DNA from: Prosthecobacter sp.
GTDB taxonomy: Bacteria; Verrucomicrobiota; Verrucomicrobiia; Verrucomicrobiales; Verrucomicrobiaceae
Assembly (NCBI GenBank): GCA_025869455.1
Contig: JAOZVT010000612.1
Span: forward strand, 1 to 9,101
Direction of reading: 5' to 3'
DNA: 9,101 bases
How positions within the stretch are numbered: position 1 is the stretch's first letter; the number at the start of each line of letters is the position of its first letter. The notes under the pieces are model-generated. The model was not told the origin of the DNA and did no database searches. It worked only from the letters and a program-made list of their open reading frames with translations. Shown here one piece after another: positions 1 to 7,863 of this stretch. Both the position numbers and the translations under genes were made by a program.

Positions 1-3000
1 ATCCTTTTCACCCAGGCCAATTCGACAAATGGCCCTGGTTTTACCCGCGATCTTTCAGTGTATGCAGCGGAAGGTGGAACCGTAGATCTAAACTTTTGGT
101 TAGATGACCAAGGGACAAACGTCTCTTCTTGGTTGACTAAAATTGGGCGCGGTACGGTCAATTATAACAGCCGCAACAGCAGTCAGGCCTCAGACGTGGA
201 AGGTGTTTTCCTTTCAGGCGGTCTGTTGCGTCTCTCCAACTACACACTTGGTACAGGGGTGCGTTTTGCCACAGGCGCTCGCACCATCTTTGGTGGTGGT
301 GGCTTAGAAATGGATGGAACGGCTACCAGCAATAGGACGGAGAACCTGACCGGTGAAGTTCGCATCATGGCAGGCGGAACAGATGTTATCGTCAGCTCTG
401 CCACAGGTCGCACCACCACCCTCAATATCGGAGCAGCTGCCGCAGCCTTCACACGGGATTCGGGAGGCACCTTGGCTTTGGTTGAAAATACTAACGGCGG
501 GGTCGCCTCAGTTATAACCTTGAATGGAGTCACCGCGCCAGGGCAGGGTGTACTGATTCCTTACGCTTCTTATGGCACAGGTATGGGGGCTGATTTTGCC
601 ACAGACTTTGCCATGCGTTCGGATTCGGCAGGTAACATCGCTACATTCTCAGGAGCGACTCGCCAAAACGAAGATGATCCATCGGCTTGGGCCGCTGGGA
701 ATGATGTCAGTGAGGATGTCGCTGGTTTTAGCGCCGTGGCCACCAGTGCAGGGTTAGCCATCAACAGTCTGCATTTTGACATGAATGCAGCCAGCACTTT
801 GAACGTGGATGCGGGTGGGCTCACCATCACTAGTGGTGGGATCTTGATCAGCTCGGCCATTGATTCAACGTCTTCAACAAAGACCATTGAAGGAGGCTCC
901 ATCACCGCAGGTGCAAACGACCTGATCATCCATCAATACGGTGCTGGTGCGCTCACCATCAATTCCGTGATTGAAGGCACATCTCTGGTGAAGACGGGAC
1001 CAGGAGATTTGATCCTGGGTGCTGCCAACAACTACATCGGCAATACTTACTTCAATGGCGGTAAGATCTCCGTGGCTACCGAATTTGCCTTGGGCGTGAT
1101 TCCTGGTGGAGTGACAGCGAACAATCTCTATTTCAATGGAGGCACGTTACACACCACAGCAGACATGAGTTTGGACGTCAATCGCGGCATCCTCTTTGGC
1201 GGTAATGGCGGTGCCATTGAAGTGAATGAATCAACCGTACTCACCGTCAATGGAGCCTTGACCTCGGAAGCAAGCGTTTTTGGTTATACCTCCAATGTTG
1301 CTGTGGGCCGTTTGGATAAGCTGGGTCAAGGCACCTTGGTGCTGACGCAGTTTGATAACACGTATAACGGACTGACCGATATTCGTGAAGGCACCTTGAT
1401 TTGGAGTCCCGCTGCCGAAGGCTCCACCACACGTTCTCCTTTTGGGTCTAACAGTGCCTTCTTGGATGGAACGATCGTGCGTAGTGGTGCAACGCTAGAA
1501 ATTGCAGCTCCTGGAACCTCGACGAACCAAACCACAACGATGCAGGAGTGGTTTACCTTTGAAGGCGGGAGTACGCTGAATATGGCACTGCTGGCAGCTA
1601 ATGATCGCAACCTTGTTCTTAATGGAGTGATTAAGCTCGACAGTCTTGGTCATGCAGGCACCTCGGATGGGATTGCTACCGCTGACAGTGTCGCCGGAGC
1701 CACCACCATGAATATTGGCCGTCGCACCACTCATCTCAACAATGCAGGTGGTTACCTCACTGGAGATGGCGGCATCACCAAGATAGGAGCGGGGGCTTTG
1801 GCTTTCCGTGAAAACAATCCAGAGTGGACTGGGCAACTCATCGTCAATGAAGGTCTAGTGGAAGTTTACAGTGCTGGGAATCCTCTCGGTGTGGGAACCA
1901 TGCCCATCATTCTAGGTCACAATTTAGCAGCAGAACTCACTGGTGAAGCGGAAAGTGGTAATAGCACCGCTCAATTGCTCTTCCGTGATGAAGGTGGCTA
2001 CCGAGATGTCTCCACCATCACGCAAGACATCATCGTTCGTTCAGATGGCGGAGCAGGAACTCAGACTAAGTACATTGGTGCACGTTATATGGCGGATGTG
2101 GATGTCGTGAACTACGCAGGTAGCCTGACTCTGAATGATAATGTCACCTTCTTCTATCAGGATGATGTGCGTAATTCGACAGACCAAGCAAACGCCAGCT
2201 CCAGCACAGCTGCTGCCAATACGAGAAATGATACACGTTCCCTCGGTGCAGCAACGAATGCAGAAACCGTGTTCATCAACTTCAATGGTAATATCATTGG
2301 GGCAAAAGACATCAGCACCAATGTGACACAAGGCGGCAATGGCAATGTGGCCAATGGCAGCATCACAGGGGCCAATGATGACTTTGTCCTGCGCCCCGTC
2401 TTTGGTCTGAATGGGGATAACTCCGCTTGGACAGGTTCGCTAACTTTGGGGAACACGACCAGTGATGTGGATCGTCAGCACATCATTCGTTTTGGACAAT
2501 CCAATAGCATCTCGGCTGTCAATGCGGTCACAATGCACAGCAATGCGACCCTGCAAACGGGTGGGCAGGATGTCACGATTGGTAGCTTAGCCAATCCCGC
2601 TGGTGCGGCCACCCTTGATAGCTACATTGAAAATGCTTCCACCTCTCCTGGCAGCATTACCATTGATCAGCGTGTGGATGCCACCGTTGGAGTGGTAATC
2701 CGTGATGGGATCAACTTCTTCGCGCTCCAAGCAGGTGAGGTGGATGCCACCCTGTCCTTCATCAAATCGGGGCCTGCCATGTTGGAGTTGCTGAAGGGTA
2801 ACAGCTACACAGGCTCCACCACCGTGAAAGAGGGGGAACTGAAACTCAGCTATGAGGGGGATGTGTCCATGCTCTCTGATACGGCAGCACTGATTTTGAA
2901 TAATGGTACGCTCAATCTAGCTGGCACTGGAACGCATGAGGAAATTGTCGCTAGCACCACCATTGATGGTGCCGCTAAAATCATTCGCTCCGCAGGCACA

Positions 3001-5766
3001 GCGACCATTCAGCTGAATACACTCAACTACATCAGCGGCACACTTCACATCAGTGAGGAATACCTGGCAACGACGGATACCCTGAATGATCCGACAACGG
3101 GCATCATTGGTGGCTGGGCTACGGTCGGAGGTAGCTGGGCCGTCAATGAAACCAATTCGGCTAATGGTGCGATTGTTGGCCTAACGACCTTTTCGGATGT
3201 GAATCGTCTCGGTGGAGTTATCCCAAATGGCCCTACCCAAAACGTCCGCATCATTGAAGCGGGAACAACGGGTCCTGTGACACTGGGGGGAACTGGCACA
3301 ACCACGATCTACACCCTGCTACAAGGAGCAGACGGCGGAGCTGGCGTGGACCCTGCACTCGTCCAGATTGATACGGGTAGCATTCTGCGCATTGCCTCAG
3401 GCGGCGTCCTATTGCCTGAAGGAAGCTCGGCTCTCACCTTCAGTGGCGCAGGTTCTATAACAGCAGGTGCCACGGACAACGAAGTCGCCACACTTCGCCT
3501 CCAGAACGAAAACACGACTCAAATTTTGACGGCGGGCGTCAGCATCACAGACAATGCAGGCGGCGAAGTTTCACTCCGCATCCCAGGCACAGGCACCGTG
3601 GTGCTAACCGGAAACAATACCTACACCGGGCAGACCTATATCTCCGCAGGCTCCCTGATGGTTGGGGACGGTGGCACAACGGGTAATTTGGGTTCAGGCA
3701 CTGTGGATGTGGCAGCAGTGGCAACCTTGAACTTTAACCGGAGTGATGCCGCACTGAGCATTGACTCTGCCATTACAGGTCGGGGCACAGTGCTCCAGTC
3801 TGGATCAGGAACATCCACCCTCAACGCGGCTTCTTCCAGTGAACTGACTTTCATCATGGCAGCAGGTACTTTGGCCACGGGCGTGGATCAGGCCATCAAC
3901 ACAACAGGTCAATTGATCTTTGGTAGCACCGAAGGCAGCACCTCCGTAGGCGCCCTTGATCTCACGCTGGGTAGTGCCACCGCGACAGGGCTGCGTGTGC
4001 AGACCAATACAACCACCGCGAATCAACTCTTGATCGGCAGCGGCAAGACACTTCAGATCAATGGCAATGTCCTGATCGGCGTGGACTTGGATAATTCAAC
4101 GGATTCGGCACTTACCGTTTCTGGCGCTGGTTCGTGGGTTGTTAATAGTCCTGGCGGAACATTCCAGGTCGGAGCAGCGACGGGCAGTGTTAATGGTAAC
4201 CGTGCCGTGGTTGATATGTCTGGTTTGGCAACATTCACCGCAGATCTCGGTAGCTCTGGCGTCTTCCGTGTTGGCGATATCAACGGCAACTCAGCAGGCT
4301 CTGGAAATGGCGCTTCAACTTTGACACTAGCGGCAGATAGCACCATCACAGCAGATCTCTTGGGTGTGGGCGATCGTCAAGGCATTGGAGCGGGCGTTCA
4401 GACATTGAAGTTAGGATCTGGAACAACCTTGCTGAACGTGAACACACTTTCCGTGGGAGATCGCGGTAGCCGCGGTTCAGGTCTGCTGACCTTCAATGGT
4501 GTCGATGGCACGCTGAAATTGCGCGCCGCAGATGGAGTTGGTCGTGTCAGTGTGAACGTGTTGAGTTCTACTGCGGGGACAGGTTATAATCTCGCTGGAA
4601 CAGTGGATCTTACCGGACATGACGCTGACCTATTGATTAGCACGCTTGAAATTGGCAAGCGTACCACTGGCACTGGGGCGGGTACGGGTTCATTCTCTTT
4701 TGATCAAGGTATTCTAGATGTCACTACGATTAACTTGGGACTCAAAACGGGCGGGAGTGCGGCAACATCAACCATTCGCGGAACCTTGAATATCGGCGGA
4801 GGTACGGTGATCGTTGGGACGGGTGGGATCACGATGGCTGAAAACAGTAGCACTTCTCTGACTACAGCTTTGGCTGAGTTGAACTTCACTGGAGGTGATA
4901 TTCAGATTGGTGGGGACATAGTGAAAATCGGTACCAGTTCAACTGGTGCGGCCACGGCTAAACTGAACCTAACAGGAAGTGCCGTTCTTGATCTCACGGG
5001 TCATGCGGTTGGTTCGGCAGCTCAACCTTTTGATTCGCTCATTTGGGACAGCGGTACCCTGAAAAACGTGGCTGAAATCAACGGAGGGACCACGGGTCTT
5101 GTTACCTCCGGTGCTGGCGGCACCCTCATTCTGGATGGTAGTAACACCTATACGGGTGGGATACAGATCAATACGGGTACGTTGCAGTTAGCCGCAACGG
5201 GTAATACCGGTCTTGGGAATGTCTCCGTCAATTCCGGTGGTATCTTAGCTGGGGCAGGCACGGTGCGTGGAGATACCACGGTGCTTGCAGGTGGTTCAGT
5301 TCAGCCAGGCTCGGCTTCCGCTGCAATCGGAACTTTGACTTGGTCCTCGGGAACCAACACCACCTTCGATAGCGGCTCTTCGGCTAGTTTCCTACTCAGT
5401 TCGACTCCAGGTAGCAGTGACCAGCTTAGCAGTGAAGGCTTGGGCACCTTGACCCTGAATACTGGGACTACTTTTACCGTTACGGGTTGGGATGCCGCTT
5501 ACGTGCCAAATGATGGTGATACTTGGCAGCTTCTTGATTGGGGCAGCATCGTAGGGACCTTCGACGTAGGGACCAATCTGCGTAGCTCGGGCTCTGGTGG
5601 GGGTGATTTGATTCTGCCTGACTTGGGAACCAGTTACTTCTGGGATGTTTCAAACTTCCTCAGCTCTGGTGTCATTGCTGTGGTCGTGCCTGAGCCAGGC
5701 CGTGGAATGCTCCTCATCCTAGCTTGTATGATCGGTTTCGCACGTCGCCGCCGTGGAGGGCTGTAA
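1..5766 (+). CDS. Giant PATR-repeat surface protein with PEP-CTERM tail (5' truncated)
   Basis: The reading frame is open from base 1 (reading ILFTQANSTNG...) to the TAA at 5764-5766, immediately followed by a second stop, TAG. The first possible start in the window, a GTG at 58, has only in-frame coding sequence before it, so the true start and signal peptide lie upstream. The 1921 visible residues are rich in Gly, Thr, Ser, Asn and Ala, and I see a single Cys, in the C-terminal hydrophobic segment. Six autotransporter-associated beta-strand repeats (TIGR02601/PF12951 type) lie at residues about 329-358, 438-468, 592-622, 920-950, 1192-1222 and 1701-1731. A different short-period ladder occupies about 1388-1640. 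The end (1896-1921) is a PEP-CTERM signal: VPEP, a hydrophobic stretch, then RRRR. There is no C-terminal beta-barrel, so it is not a classical type V autotransporter. Known family behaviour suggests a beta-helical, exported, exosortase-processed envelope or matrix protein. A role in adhesion is inference; the ligand is unknown. Confidence 0.93.
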   Translation: MLFTQANSTNGPGFTRDLSVYAAEGGTVDLNFWLDDQGTNVSSWLTKIGRGTVNYNSRNSSQASDVEGVFLSGGLLRLSNYTLGTGVRFATGARTIFGGGGLEMDGTATSNRTENLTGEVRIMAGGTDVIVSSATGRTTTLNIGAAAAAFTRDSGGTLALVENTNGGVASVITLNGVTAPGQGVLIPYASYGTGMGADFATDFAMRSDSAGNIATFSGATRQNEDDPSAWAAGNDVSEDVAGFSAVATSAGLAINSLHFDMNAASTLNVDAGGLTITSGGILISSAIDSTSSTKTIEGGSITAGANDLIIHQYGAGALTINSVIEGTSLVKTGPGDLILGAANNYIGNTYFNGGKISVATEFALGVIPGGVTANNLYFNGGTLHTTADMSLDVNRGILFGGNGGAIEVNESTVLTVNGALTSEASVFGYTSNVAVGRLDKLGQGTLVLTQFDNTYNGLTDIREGTLIWSPAAEGSTTRSPFGSNSAFLDGTIVRSGATLEIAAPGTSTNQTTTMQEWFTFEGGSTLNMALLAANDRNLVLNGVIKLDSLGHAGTSDGIATADSVAGATTMNIGRRTTHLNNAGGYLTGDGGITKIGAGALAFRENNPEWTGQLIVNEGLVEVYSAGNPLGVGTMPIILGHNLAAELTGEAESGNSTAQLLFRDEGGYRDVSTITQDIIVRSDGGAGTQTKYIGARYMADVDVVNYAGSLTLNDNVTFFYQDDVRNSTDQANASSSTAAANTRNDTRSLGAATNAETVFINFNGNIIGAKDISTNVTQGGNGNVANGSITGANDDFVLRPVFGLNGDNSAWTGSLTLGNTTSDVDRQHIIRFGQSNSISAVNAVTMHSNATLQTGGQDVTIGSLANPAGAATLDSYIENASTSPGSITIDQRVDATVGVVIRDGINFFALQAGEVDATLSFIKSGPAMLELLKGNSYTGSTTVKEGELKLSYEGDVSMLSDTAALILNNGTLNLAGTGTHEEIVASTTIDGAAKIIRSAGTATIQLNTLNYISGTLHISEEYLATTDTLNDPTTGIIGGWATVGGSWAVNETNSANGAIVGLTTFSDVNRLGGVIPNGPTQNVRIIEAGTTGPVTLGGTGTTTIYTLLQGADGGAGVDPALVQIDTGSILRIASGGVLLPEGSSALTFSGAGSITAGATDNEVATLRLQNENTTQILTAGVSITDNAGGEVSLRIPGTGTVVLTGNNTYTGQTYISAGSLMVGDGGTTGNLGSGTVDVAAVATLNFNRSDAALSIDSAITGRGTVLQSGSGTSTLNAASSSELTFIMAAGTLATGVDQAINTTGQLIFGSTEGSTSVGALDLTLGSATATGLRVQTNTTTANQLLIGSGKTLQINGNVLIGVDLDNSTDSALTVSGAGSWVVNSPGGTFQVGAATGSVNGNRAVVDMSGLATFTADLGSSGVFRVGDINGNSAGSGNGASTLTLAADSTITADLLGVGDRQGIGAGVQTLKLGSGTTLLNVNTLSVGDRGSRGSGLLTFNGVDGTLKLRAADGVGRVSVNVLSSTAGTGYNLAGTVDLTGHDADLLISTLEIGKRTTGTGAGTGSFSFDQGILDVTTINLGLKTGGSAATSTIRGTLNIGGGTVIVGTGGITMAENSSTSLTTALAELNFTGGDIQIGGDIVKIGTSSTGAATAKLNLTGSAVLDLTGHAVGSAAQPFDSLIWDSGTLKNVAEINGGTTGLVTSGAGGTLILDGSNTYTGGIQINTGTLQLAATGNTGLGNVSVNSGGILAGAGTVRGDTTVLAGGSVQPGSASAAIGTLTWSSGTNTTFDSGSSASFLLSSTPGSSDQLSSEGLGTLTLNTGTTFTVTGWDAAYVPNDGDTWQLLDWGSIVGTFDVGTNLRSSGSGGGDLILPDLGTSYFWDVSNFLSSGVIAVVVPEPGRGMLLILACMIGFARRRRGGL
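985..1074 (+). repeat. PATR beta-strand repeat, copy 1
   Basis: Encodes a near-consensus repeat starting LVKTGPGDLILG, then NNYIGNTYFNGGKISV. It shows the pattern LxKxGxGxLxLxxxNxYxGxTxxxxGxLxV. The preceding GALTINSVIEG also fits the usual lead-in strand of this family. Confidence 0.85.
1312..1404 (+). repeat. PATR beta-strand repeat, copy 2
   Basis: Encodes LDKLGQGTLVL, then DNTYNGLTDIREGTLIW, matching the KxGxGTLxL...NTYxGxTxIxxGTL consensus well. Confidence 0.88.
1774..1866 (+). repeat. PATR beta-strand repeat, copy 3
   Basis: Encodes ITKIGAGALAF, then NPEWTGQLIVNEGLVEV. The NTYxG core is replaced by PEWTG, which is common in degenerate copies. Confidence 0.8.
2758..2850 (+). repeat. 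PATR beta-strand repeat, copy 4
   Basis: Encodes FIKSGPAMLELLKGNSYTG followed by STTVKEGELKLS. The NSYTGSTTVxxGxLxL core is intact and the GxG turn is altered to GPA. Confidence 0.85.
3574..3666 (+). repeat. PATR beta-strand repeat, copy 5
   Basis: Encodes LRIPGTGTVVLTGNNTYTG followed by QTYISAGSLMVG. This is the closest copy to consensus (GTGTVVLTGNNTYTGxTxIxxGxLxVG). Confidence 0.92.
3790..3876 (+). repeat. Degenerate PATR-like repeat
   Basis: Encodes VLQSGSGTSTLNA, then SELTFIMAAGTLA. The GSGTxxL opening and the xAGTL close resemble a PATR whose NTYxG core is lost. A similar relic (GLNGDNSAWTGSLTL) sits near 2404-2448. Both are eye-based calls. Confidence 0.4.
4162..4920 (+). repeat. Short-period (V/I)G(D/K) beta ladder, distinct from PATR
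   Basis: Between PATR copies 5 and 6 a hydrophobic-x-(V/I/L)-G step recurs: FQVGA, FRVGD, LGVGD, LSVGD, DGVGR, LEIGK, INLGL, VIVGT, IQIGG. The glycines fall at nt 4171, 4273, 4369, 4456, 4540, 4654, 4738, 4816 and 4909. That is spacings of 34, 32, 29, 28, 38, 28, 26 and 31 residues. Between steps comes a Gly/Ser-rich turn (such as NSAGSGNGAS or RGSRGSG) and then a TLxL or LxFxG strand. The regular rung length suggests one beta-helix coil per unit, which is an inference. Confidence 0.6.
5101..5193 (+). repeat. PATR beta-strand repeat, copy 6
   Basis: Encodes VTSGAGGTLILDGSNTYTG followed by GIQINTGTLQLA. It is a near-consensus copy and the last one before the C-terminal region, which reads on to the PEP-CTERM signal. 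Confidence 0.9.
5686..5763 (+). other. PEP-CTERM protein-sorting signal
   Basis: The last 26 residues read VPEPGRG, then the hydrophobic segment MLLILACMIGF, then ARRRRGGL and stop. This is the tripartite PEP-CTERM layout (PEP motif, membrane segment, Arg cluster) recognised by exosortase systems. The protein should be cleaved near PEP during export and delivered to the envelope or exterior. No exosortase gene lies in this window. Confidence 0.9.
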
Positions 5767-5776
5767 TAGGTGATAG

Positions 5777-5808
5777 AAAAAGGGGCAGCCTCTTGGCTGC
5801 CCCTTTTT
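5777..5808. terminator. Bidirectional intrinsic terminator
   Basis: A perfect 14-bp inverted repeat, AAAAAGGGGCAGCC and GGCTGCCCCTTTTT, flanks a TCTT loop. On the + strand a run of six T (5804-5809) follows the GC-rich stem. On the - strand the A-run at 5777-5781 gives five T. It lies 10 nt after the stop of the + strand surface-protein gene and 19 nt beyond the stop of the - strand hydrolase operon, so it should end both convergent transcripts. Confidence 0.92.
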
Positions 5809-5827
5809 TATGTCTTGAATGCAAGCT

Positions 5828-6841
5828 TTATTTGTTAGGCGGCTCTACGCAGAGTTGAACAATCGCTTCACGCACACGGGCCGCTTGTTCAGGAGACATC
5901 ACTAGAAAACGATGGCGACCTTTGCCATCCTTAGATGGTCGGTACCAGGTGGCACCGTTGTCTTCCACCGTGACTCCACCGGCGGGAGAGAGATCAAAGT
6001 AACCGCGATCTGGAAAGATGGCATAAAGCACCGCCGTAGGGTCCCATGTGGGGCGGTCATGCGGTGGTGGATTGTAAAGATAATAGGATTCTTTGAGCGG
6101 ATGATGCTCCACATAACCAAAGTCACGCTCAATGCTTTCATGCGGATAAGTGGCGGCTAAACCAATTTCAAATCCGCTCCAGACAATGGGGGTGGGCCAG
6201 TTAATAGCCAATTTCTGCGCTGCTGGGATGTCCTTGATGACGTTGTATTCCAGATGCCGGGTGTTCCAATTCACGGTCTGAAATGCCCCCGCCATGATGG
6301 ATAAAAAGGTGACTTTCTTTTTAATGAGGTCGCGACCACTCAGGGGGGAATGCTCGTCGGGCTTGGAGTCTAGAAGCCTTGAGAAGTTGGTGAAGAAACC
6401 CACTTGGGCCAAGGTGACAGATTGATCGGGTTGTTTGGCTAACAACTGGCGTAACAAACCAACAGCTTCAGGAGCATCGGTTCCGCTCAAAAGATCGTGC
6501 GGGTAACGGAAGCTGCCGTCGGCATTCTTTTCATCCGCTAACAAATTATACTTTCCAGGTTCGGGTGTTGAGCCATTTCTCACCACGCCAATCGGCGTAT
6601 TAGGGTATCCATGAAAGGTATTGACGGCATCCACAAAGGCAGCGGCTTGCGGGTGATCTTTGGTGATGGTCACCGCCAGCAACTCGCATGCGCCTCGCTT
6701 TTGCAAGTTATGGATCATTTCTAGTGCCATGACGTCATCCACATCATTCCCCATATCGGTATCAAAGATGAGTTTGACGGGAGCCGCTTGGAGGAAGCTA
6801 CCGGAGGCACAGAGGAGGATGGATAGGAGTGTCCTTTTCAT
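5828..6841 (-). CDS. Secreted nucleoside hydrolase, third of tandem
   Basis: A 337-residue PF01156-type (inosine/uridine-preferring) nucleoside hydrolase that would hydrolyse the N-glycosidic bond of a nucleoside or similar N-riboside. Residues 1-19 or 20 form a signal peptide (MKRTLLSILLCASGSFLQA, cleavage near LQA-AP), so it acts outside the cytoplasm. The Ca2+/ribose-binding aspartate motif is at 27-36 (DTDMGNDVDD). VGFFTN (147-152) matches the metal-binding Thr-Asn loop, IMAGAF lies at 182-187, and E198-x-N200 followed by DIPAA matches the ribose-binding E-x-N...DPxAA. D267 in PTWDPTAVLYA fits the late aspartate. A C-terminal segment PDRGYF...VEDNG (about 277-295) is shared with the first hydrolase of the operon. 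It is the last gene, 17 nt after the middle one, with no Shine-Dalgarno visible; the signal peptide supports this ATG. The substrate is not determinable. Confidence 0.88.
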   Translation of the reverse strand: MKRTLLSILLCASGSFLQAAPVKLIFDTDMGNDVDDVMALEMIHNLQKRGACELLAVTITKDHPQAAAFVDAVNTFHGYPNTPIGVVRNGSTPEPGKYNLLADEKNADGSFRYPHDLLSGTDAPEAVGLLRQLLAKQPDQSVTLAQVGFFTNFSRLLDSKPDEHSPLSGRDLIKKKVTFLSIMAGAFQTVNWNTRHLEYNVIKDIPAAQKLAINWPTPIVWSGFEIGLAATYPHESIERDFGYVEHHPLKESYYLYNPPPHDRPTWDPTAVLYAIFPDRGYFDLSPAGGVTVEDNGATWYRPSKDGKGRHRFLVMSPEQAARVREAIVQLCVEPPNK

Positions 6842-6858
6842 GGTTGGGTTGGAGGAGA

Positions 6859-7863
6859 TTAGGGATGAGCAGGGGCAGCGGACATCAGCTCACCAATGAG
6901 ATGCTGGAGTGTCTCGGGGCTGTCTTTGATTTTGACGTAGCGGTGCTGTTTGGCCCAATCTCTGGACCATTGCGTATGTCCGTCTGAGTCCACTATGACG
7001 CGGCCTTTGTCTATCACGCTCCAAAGTGCAGGATCAGGTCCGCGTACGGCCAGGAGGACAGTGGCTTGGTCATGACTTGGTTTGCCAATTTCTAGCGCAG
7101 GCTTGCCGTGATGAAGTCTTAGTTCAAAAGCTCGGCGTACGGGATTGGTCTTCGGGGTGTTTAGCAATTCAGTGCCTGTGATGAGTGCCGCACCGACCTC
7201 ATAACCCTGCCAAAGAAGAGGGCTACGCCATTCATTCACCACGCAGACTGCGGCAGCGGGGTCTAACTTGATGTTAGTTTCTGGATTCGCTGTGCGAGGG
7301 AAGCCACCTCCCATGATGACGGTGAGTTTCACTTTTTGAGTGACCAGTTCTGCTCCTGTCAGTGGACTGAATTGGTCGGGTGATGAGTGCCATAAATCCT
7401 CCAGGTTACTCAGGGCTCCGACGCTACAAATGACCACGCTCCCATCTGGTTGTGCGGCCAAAACCCGACGGTAAATAGTTAGGGAGTCCGGCATCGCGTC
7501 ATCGGCTTTAGCGCTGTGCGGAAATTCATCACGTAAAGCAGAGGTGTAGCTGCTGGGTTTCCCACCGCTTATTTTAGCGCCATCTTTATCTGTGCCGATG
7601 GGGATATTTGGCCTGCCATAGTAGCGATTGATGACATCACAAGCGGCTGCCGAGGCATTGCCGGGACATTTGCGATTGGTGACGATGGCTAGGATTTCAG
7701 CTTCGCCTCGGTCCGCCAAGGTATTCAAAAGCGCCAGCGCACCTGCATCATCACAGTCATTGGCCATATCCGTATCAAAGATGACCTTCGTAGGTTCGGT
7801 TGCTGCGGAAAGCATCGGCACCAAGGCCAGGCTAAGCAGAAGAAAACTGGCTTTGAAAATCAT
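6859..7863 (-). CDS. Secreted nucleoside hydrolase, divergent middle paralog
   Basis: A 334-residue member of the same PF01156 family, with signal peptide at residues 1-20 or 21 (MIFKASFLLLSLALVPMLSA). The aspartate motif is at 30-39 (DTDMANDCDD), VGALSN at 148-153, IMGGGF at 183-188, and E195-T-N197 followed by LDPAAA matches the ribose-binding region. H264-D265 (KPSHDQATVLLAV) gives the canonical His-Asp of classical nucleoside hydrolases, unlike its two neighbours. It lacks their HDRPxWD and PDRGYF segments, but keeps a related C-terminal strand, VIVDSDGHTQW. Its ATG overlaps the stop of the upstream hydrolase in ATGA, so translation is probably coupled; no Shine-Dalgarno is evident. It likely acts on a different substrate or with a different rate from the flanking paralogs, which is inference. 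Confidence 0.88.
   Translation of the reverse strand: MIFKASFLLLSLALVPMLSAATEPTKVIFDTDMANDCDDAGALALLNTLADRGEAEILAIVTNRKCPGNASAAACDVINRYYGRPNIPIGTDKDGAKISGGKPSSYTSALRDEFPHSAKADDAMPDSLTIYRRVLAAQPDGSVVICSVGALSNLEDLWHSSPDQFSPLTGAELVTQKVKLTVIMGGGFPRTANPETNIKLDPAAAVCVVNEWRSPLLWQGYEVGAALITGTELLNTPKTNPVRRAFELRLHHGKPALEIGKPSHDQATVLLAVRGPDPALWSVIDKGRVIVDSDGHTQWSRDWAKQHRYVKIKDSPETLQHLIGELMSAAPAHP

Noticed and set aside
58..60. GTG as start of the giant + strand gene
   Set aside because: The frame is open and of the same composition back to base 1, and the residues after GTG are not a signal peptide. The gene is simply cut by the window edge.
240..4889. Many open frames of about 60-120 residues on the - strand opposite the surface-protein gene
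   Set aside because: They are low-complexity (Pro/Val/Ser-rich) mirror translations of Gly/Thr-rich repeat codons, scattered and overlapping, with no supporting signals.
985..5193. CRISPR-like or DNA-level direct repeats in the repeat-rich gene
   Set aside because: The repeats are conserved in protein sequence only. Their DNA is diverged and irregularly spaced, with no spacer structure.
5470..5766. A C-terminal autotransporter beta-barrel
   Set aside because: The C-terminus has no barrel strands with a terminal aromatic. It ends in a PEP-CTERM signal instead.
5828..6841. Lipoprotein signal (LLCAS) in the third hydrolase
   Set aside because: The residue before Cys is Leu, not Gly/Ala/Ser, so the lipobox is poor. 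A standard signal peptidase I site near LQA-AP fits better.
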